A DNA stretch of 38,439 bases from Gammaproteobacteria bacterium (lineage in GTDB: Bacteria; Pseudomonadota; Gammaproteobacteria; Methylococcales; Methylomonadaceae). The first letter of the stretch is position 1. Each line of letters begins with the position of its first letter. Both the position numbers and the translations under genes were made by a program. Shown here piece after piece: positions 34,973 to 38,439 of this stretch. The DNA is taken from contig JAHJSQ010000122.1 of assembly GCA_018830325.1 (NCBI GenBank), forward strand, positions 1-38,439. Reading direction: 5' to 3'. The notes beneath the pieces are model-generated. The model ran no database searches, was not told the origin of the DNA, and saw only the letters and a program-made list of their open reading frames with translations.

Positions 34973-35324
34973 GGTCAGTCTACGTGCAATAAAATGCCCC
35001 TCATTGTAACCAGTGCGTTGAAGCCGCGTCAAAACACGAAAAAGTCAAGCTTAAGAATCCCTGTTTCGATTGAGAAAGCAGTAATTCCCAGTTTGAGCAT
35101 TCTCGCTGGATTTAGGGTGTGGGGTATCCCTGTCGAGGAACGCCGTGAATCCATCCATGGGGGCTTGACGTCAGCGCTCCCTGCTGCCGACATCCTCGTC
35201 AAGCATACGCCACACCCTGTTTGATCCCCAAATTGGGAATTGCTGTTGAGAAAGCCTGTACTTGCGGACATGGGAGAGGGCGCTTAAACTAAGCGGGTTA
35301 TAAATTCATTTCCAAAATAATTTT
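34973..35324. other. Divergent intergenic region carrying a recent insertion
   Basis: This spacer lies between the FrnE-like gene and the L,D-transpeptidase gene. Most of it is the family 2 element and its flanking duplication. The rest shows nothing I can assign. Confidence 0.5.
35079..35245. mobile_element. Family 2 MITE-like element with 9-bp target duplication (167 bp)
   Basis: The ends are inverted: the left begins CAGTAATTCCCAGTTTG and the right, reversed, begins CAGCAATTCCCAATTTG (18 of 23 matching). A second inner inverted pair is GGGTGTGG (35115-35122) with CCACACCC (35210-35217), followed by related GTAT and CGAGGA blocks. The element is flanked by a perfect direct repeat TTGAGAAAG at 35070-35078 and 35246-35254, the mark of a transposase that makes 9-bp staggered cuts. 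No coding capacity. A diverged partial copy lies at 7735. Confidence 0.82.
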
Positions 35325-36143
35325 ATGAAATCAACGGCCAAAATCGTTTTTGGTTTGGTTATGGCAGCCTTGCTCGGCGCATGCGTCGCGCCAAGGCCTG
35401 CCGCTATTTCCGATATCACTTTCGCTACCACCGCTGCCGCCAAGCCGCAAGCCCAGCCTGATCGGAACCTTTATTTTATCCCTCAGCTGTCGCCGTCGTT
35501 GGATGGTCAAAAAACTGTCGAAGATGTCCTACAGGCTTACGGCCCGTATGCAACGCTCAAGCTTGCATCTTATTTCGCCAAGGCCAATGTTTCTTATCCG
35601 CCAAGTGAAATCGTCTTTATCGCTCTGAAACAGGAAAAAAAACTGGAGCTATGGGCTAGAGGCAGCGGCGAATTTCGATTTATCCGCGACTATGACATTC
35701 AAGCCGCCAGTGGTGTTGCGGGCCCTAAATTACGTCAAGGGGACGAGCAGGTGCCGGAGGGTATTTACCATATCGAGGGGTTGAACCCGAACAGTCATTA
35801 TCACTTGTCGATGAAGATCAATTACCCTAATGAATTCGATCGCTTTCATGCCTGGCAGGAAGGACGAAGCAAGCCGGGGTCGGATATTTTCATCCATGGC
35901 AAAGCCAGCTCCATCGGTTGCCTGGCCATGGGTGATGAAGCAATAGAAGAGCTTTTCGTGTTGACCGCGAATGTGGGCGTTGACAATGTAAAGGTCGTGA
36001 TTGCACCGCATGACCCCAGGGTTTATCCGCTGGTGGCCGATACCGAAAAACTACCCGATTGGACTCTTGAACTTTATTCGAATATCTCCCGTGAAATCCT
36101 TGCTCTGTCTCCTACAGTGAAGTCGGTAAAAACCGGGCTGTGA
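35325..36143 (+). CDS. Lipoprotein with L,D-transpeptidase (YkuD) fold, YafK/DpaA-like
   Basis: The 272-residue protein has a lipoprotein signal with lipobox L-L-G-A-C20. Its catalytic motif is H191-G then S-x-G-C199-L in 'FIHGKASSIGCLAMGD', the YkuD signature. The 'NLYFIPQLSPSLDGQ' and 'YPNEFDRFHAW' segments and the absence of a LysM or other peptidoglycan-binding domain fit the YafK group. E. coli YafK (DpaA/LdtF) detaches Braun lipoprotein from peptidoglycan rather than making crosslinks, so that activity is possible. It converges on the dacB-type gene, so two peptidoglycan-modifying enzymes lie together. Confidence 0.82.
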   Translation: MKSTAKIVFGLVMAALLGACVAPRPAAISDITFATTAAAKPQAQPDRNLYFIPQLSPSLDGQKTVEDVLQAYGPYATLKLASYFAKANVSYPPSEIVFIALKQEKKLELWARGSGEFRFIRDYDIQAASGVAGPKLRQGDEQVPEGIYHIEGLNPNSHYHLSMKINYPNEFDRFHAWQEGRSKPGSDIFIHGKASSIGCLAMGDEAIEELFVLTANVGVDNVKVVIAPHDPRVYPLVADTEKLPDWTLELYSNISREILALSPTVKSVKTGL

Positions 36144-36312
36144 TCATCAGGACCGGACTTTACAAAGCGAACTTTATATCGGGGCTCTCAACTGCTCACT
36201 TCTTTCCAGTTGCTTAGCATAGGGTCTCATATAACTTCCTGATTCCCCACCGTTCTCTCGCTGAGCGCAGGGGAGCGTGGAAACCATTTAGGAACGTTTT
36301 TTTACCGTATCC

Positions 36313-37491
36313 TTATCTCATAGACAGCTCTCGAGCGATACGATTTCTCAATTGATAAGGTACATTTTCATTCATCACGATGGCAAAAGGTTGCCATTCG
36401 CCGCGTTTGACTAAGTAACCCGCTAACGAACTGACGCCGGTTAGGGTTCCGGTTTTCGCGTAGACGCCGGGCTCGATTTCCGGTAACAAGTGTTTCCATG
36501 GCCGGAAGGCTTGCAAGAGTTCGGTCAGTTGCTGCGGCGATAGACGGTTATTACGAGATAGGCCGGCGCCATCTTCAAATGTAAAATTCTTCCAAGCGAA
36601 ATGCCGAGATAAGGATTCTTCCATATATCGCTGAACATCGGCAGTATTCGCTGGGTGTTGATAGGTTTCCGAACTTAGCATCAAAATTAGCTGGTTAGCA
36701 ACGAAATTAGTCGAATATTTCAACATCGTACGCACGATTTCGCCGAGTGTTTTGCTATTGGTGTGCGTATAAAATACTGGTTGATTCGGTACTTTGCCGA
36801 AAACGATTCGCGGATCGACCTCAATTCCTTGTGCCCGTAAAAAGGCAGCCATTAATTCGGCAAAATAGCTTTCCGCATTGCTTGGATTTCGGCCGGTATT
36901 GACGCGCAACTCGCCGCTATTGATCAAGCGGCCTAGGCTTTTCGCGTATGGGGTTAGCGGTGTTTGGGGCTCGGCAGACAGTACTTTTCCGTTAATCTTT
37001 TTGATTGCTATTGTGTTGAAGTTCGCCGCCGTTGCTGAAGGTACCGCATCGTAAGGATTGTTCGTGGTTCCGGTGCCCGGTAAAACCAAACCTGCTTGAA
37101 AAAGAGAGTTGTCGAGGCCTAAGGCTTTAACTTGTTGCAGACCCTTTTGTTTCAGACTTCGAGCAATCCGGGCGATTTCTTCGGAAACCAGATAAGGATC
37201 GCCGCTTCCTTTTATCCATAAAGTTTGCGATGGTTCATCCCAATAGAACTGAGTACGAAAACGATGAGCTTCGCCCCAGTGCATTAATGCTAGCCAGGCT
37301 GTGGCTAACTTGGTTGTTGAGGCCGGAATTAAAGGCCTATCGGCGTGATCGGCACGTATCGTTCGCCCATTTGAATCTAAAATGATGAGCCCTGCGTTAT
37401 GTAGTTCTGAAAAAGCGGTTAGGGCTTCATCCGCATGGCCGAGGACAGGCAAGACAAGCGATAAATAAATCAGGTAGCAAATTCGGCGCAT
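36313..37491 (-). CDS. dacB: D-alanyl-D-alanine carboxypeptidase/endopeptidase, PBP4 (peptidase S13) type
   Basis: PBP4 trims and cuts peptidoglycan peptides in the periplasm. The 392-residue precursor has a signal peptide ('YLIYLSLVLPVLGHA') and the three penicillin-binding motifs: S58-T-T-K61 in 'LIPASTTKLATAW', S-T-N near 258 in 'KYSTNFVANQL', and K-T-G near 342 in 'VYAKTGTLTGVSSLAGY'. It is shorter than E. coli DacB (477), mainly because the insertion between the first two motifs is reduced. The upstream region carries a large nested inverted repeat. It is transcribed alone. Confidence 0.88.
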   Translation of the reverse strand: MRRICYLIYLSLVLPVLGHADEALTAFSELHNAGLIILDSNGRTIRADHADRPLIPASTTKLATAWLALMHWGEAHRFRTQFYWDEPSQTLWIKGSGDPYLVSEEIARIARSLKQKGLQQVKALGLDNSLFQAGLVLPGTGTTNNPYDAVPSATAANFNTIAIKKINGKVLSAEPQTPLTPYAKSLGRLINSGELRVNTGRNPSNAESYFAELMAAFLRAQGIEVDPRIVFGKVPNQPVFYTHTNSKTLGEIVRTMLKYSTNFVANQLILMLSSETYQHPANTADVQRYMEESLSRHFAWKNFTFEDGAGLSRNNRLSPQQLTELLQAFRPWKHLLPEIEPGVYAKTGTLTGVSSLAGYLVKRGEWQPFAIVMNENVPYQLRNRIARELSMR

Positions 37492-37833
37492 TTAAAATTT
37501 CCAGGAACGAAAGTGTTATATCTTAATGTCATTATTTAATTAAATACAATAGCTTATAGTATTTAACATGTCTTTTATTTATAAGGTGTCGACAGTATAG
37601 GAATGAAGGCATCGGGTTATTCGATAGTCATTCCCTGACGCCGACACCTGTCTTCCGGCATTTTAAAAAATTCGATCTAAATCTCATCGTCAACAATAAA
37701 AGTCATTTTTTTGTGACGGACCATTCAATATGTTAGGCAAATTGTCTCACTTTGAACTACTTTGAAAAATGAAAATTCATTGTCGGCTAGATTACATACA
37801 AGATTTCTATTTTGTATTGGAGGGGGCGTAGTA
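37492..37833. other. Divergent intergenic region with large palindrome
   Basis: This AT-rich 342-bp spacer lies between dacB and the repeat-protein gene. Apart from the nested inverted repeat at 37584-37649 it holds a small palindrome (AATGAA-AA-TTCATT, 37768-37781) upstream of the plus-strand gene. No gene or family 1-3 repeat is seen. Confidence 0.5.
37584..37649. repeat. Nested three-step inverted repeat
   Basis: Three pairs nest in order: AGGTGTCG (37584-37591) with CGACACCT (37642-37649), GGAATGA (37600-37606) with TCATTCC (37628-37634), and ATCG (37611-37614) with CGAT (37622-37625). Spacers on the two sides are of similar length (8 and 7 nt), so a 66-nt cruciform or RNA hairpin is plausible. 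No U-run follows on the plus strand. Confidence 0.7.
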
Positions 37834-38439
37834 ATGAAAACGATACCCGGTAAAGTTTCATTTCAGAGTTATTTATTTTTTCTTATTATAGTTTTTTTTC
37901 TACCAATTAACGCAAAGGCACAAGAAGCAAGCGATCTATTAACGGTAAGATTAGTCAGCGGAGCGACCGGGCAGGCGATTTCCGAACAATCGGTTACAGC
38001 TTATGAGGTTTTAAGCGACGGGTCTGAAAAATGGGCGCGGCGCGCCACTACCGACGCTCAAGGTGTTGTCGATTTATCCTTGCCTGGGTTAATGCAAGGG
38101 AGTCAATATTTATTAAAAACGGCCAATCCATTCGATGGCCGAACCAAGGTAAGTCAATTGATCGGCCAGGCGGGTAGTTTTACCTTCTTAGTCGGCAACA
38201 AATTGTTGAATGTGGCAGTCTCCGACGGTATCGGTAATACGCCGCTGGCAAACCAAGAAGTGATCGTCATGACTCGCGAGTCGGACGGCAGCTTGAAATG
38301 GTTCCGCCGGGAAAATACCGATGGCAACGGAAAGCTGAGCTTGGATTTACCGGGCTTGGGAACCGAAACCGTATACGTCTTACGCACCACCAAGAAACAC
38401 GGCAGCGGCATCGTTTATTCCTCCGATATTCAACAAACC
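37834..38439 (+). CDS. Secreted protein of tandem 89-residue beta-sandwich-like repeats (5' part only)
   Basis: The frame is open to the window edge: 202 codons and no stop. A strong GGAGGGGG site lies about 8 nt before the ATG. A signal peptide ('YLFFLIIVFFLPINAKA', cleavage before QEAS) precedes two repeats with an 89-residue period: 'SDGSEKW' at 61 recurs as 'SDGSLKW' at 150, and T-D-x-x-G-x-x-x-L-x-L-P-G-L at 73 recurs at 162. The pattern of short strands and 'TDAQG/TDGNG' turns looks like carboxypeptidase-regulatory or Cna-B-type Ig-like domains found in adhesins and surface proteins. I cannot name the family; the missing C-terminus would tell. Confidence 0.75.
   Translation, partial: MKTIPGKVSFQSYLFFLIIVFFLPINAKAQEASDLLTVRLVSGATGQAISEQSVTAYEVLSDGSEKWARRATTDAQGVVDLSLPGLMQGSQYLLKTANPFDGRTKVSQLIGQAGSFTFLVGNKLLNVAVSDGIGNTPLANQEVIVMTRESDGSLKWFRRENTDGNGKLSLDLPGLGTETVYVLRTTKKHGSGIVYSSDIQQT

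Overview
The window is a contiguous piece of gammaproteobacterial chromosome of moderate G+C. The synteny block map/glnD - rpsB-tsf-pyrH-frr-uppS-cdsA-dxr-rseP is typical of Gammaproteobacteria. UbiF-type quinone hydroxylation, GlnD nitrogen control and several periplasmic copper enzymes fit an aerobic, quinone-respiring Gram-negative. My guess is a type I methanotroph (Methylococcales, Methylomicrobium-like). That guess rests on overall protein character; no diagnostic methane-oxidation gene is present.

Layout. 0.2-7.5 kb (minus strand): an oversized GltB-like glutamate synthase followed by a CysJ-like diflavin reductase, with no gltD or cysI nearby. 7.9-11 kb: ubiF (plus) converging on a CNNM/CBS/CorC membrane protein (minus). 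11.5-15.4 kb: a single 1291-residue ORF that joins a complete AI-2E-type permease to a complete PMR1/SPCA-like Ca(Mn)-type P-type ATPase. 16-18.8 kb: a membrane-anchored multicopper oxidase (minus) and a PilZ protein (plus). 19-22.5 kb: glnD and map (minus, 4-nt overlap). 22.8-30.4 kb: the translation, lipid and envelope run rpsB, tsf, pyrH, frr, uppS, cdsA, dxr, rseP. It carries a promoter, a leader structure, an attenuator-like hairpin after rpsB and a terminator after tsf. 30.9-33.5 kb: DsbC and a Tat-exported CueO/bilirubin-oxidase-like copper oxidase. 33.6-35 kb (minus): a SAM methyltransferase and a DsbA/FrnE-like protein. 35.3-37.5 kb: an L,D-transpeptidase-fold lipoprotein (YafK/DpaA-like) and a PBP4-type D,D-carboxypeptidase. 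The window ends inside a secreted protein built of 89-residue repeats.

The most unusual non-coding feature is a dense set of small modular repeats. Family 1 has ~27-bp imperfect terminal inverted repeats with TATA-like outer ends. It occurs as full copies, as a 62-bp minimal copy and as single ends in eight intergenic regions, including four of the five convergent gene junctions. Inside the copies sit swappable modules: a 63-bp palindrome-ended segment present twice, identical and in opposite orientation; a 27-bp hairpin present three times; and a second hairpin shared by two copies. Family 2 (about 167 bp) at 35.1 kb has inverted ends and a perfect 9-bp flanking duplication, which is direct evidence of transposition. 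Family 3 is a 336-bp segment with 35-bp inverted ends at 15.7-16.0 kb. No transposase is encoded here, so these look like non-autonomous (MITE-like) elements.

The best candidates for something undescribed are the permease-ATPase fusion, the modular repeat system, and the enlarged GltB with altered iron-sulfur cysteine spacing beside a diflavin reductase.
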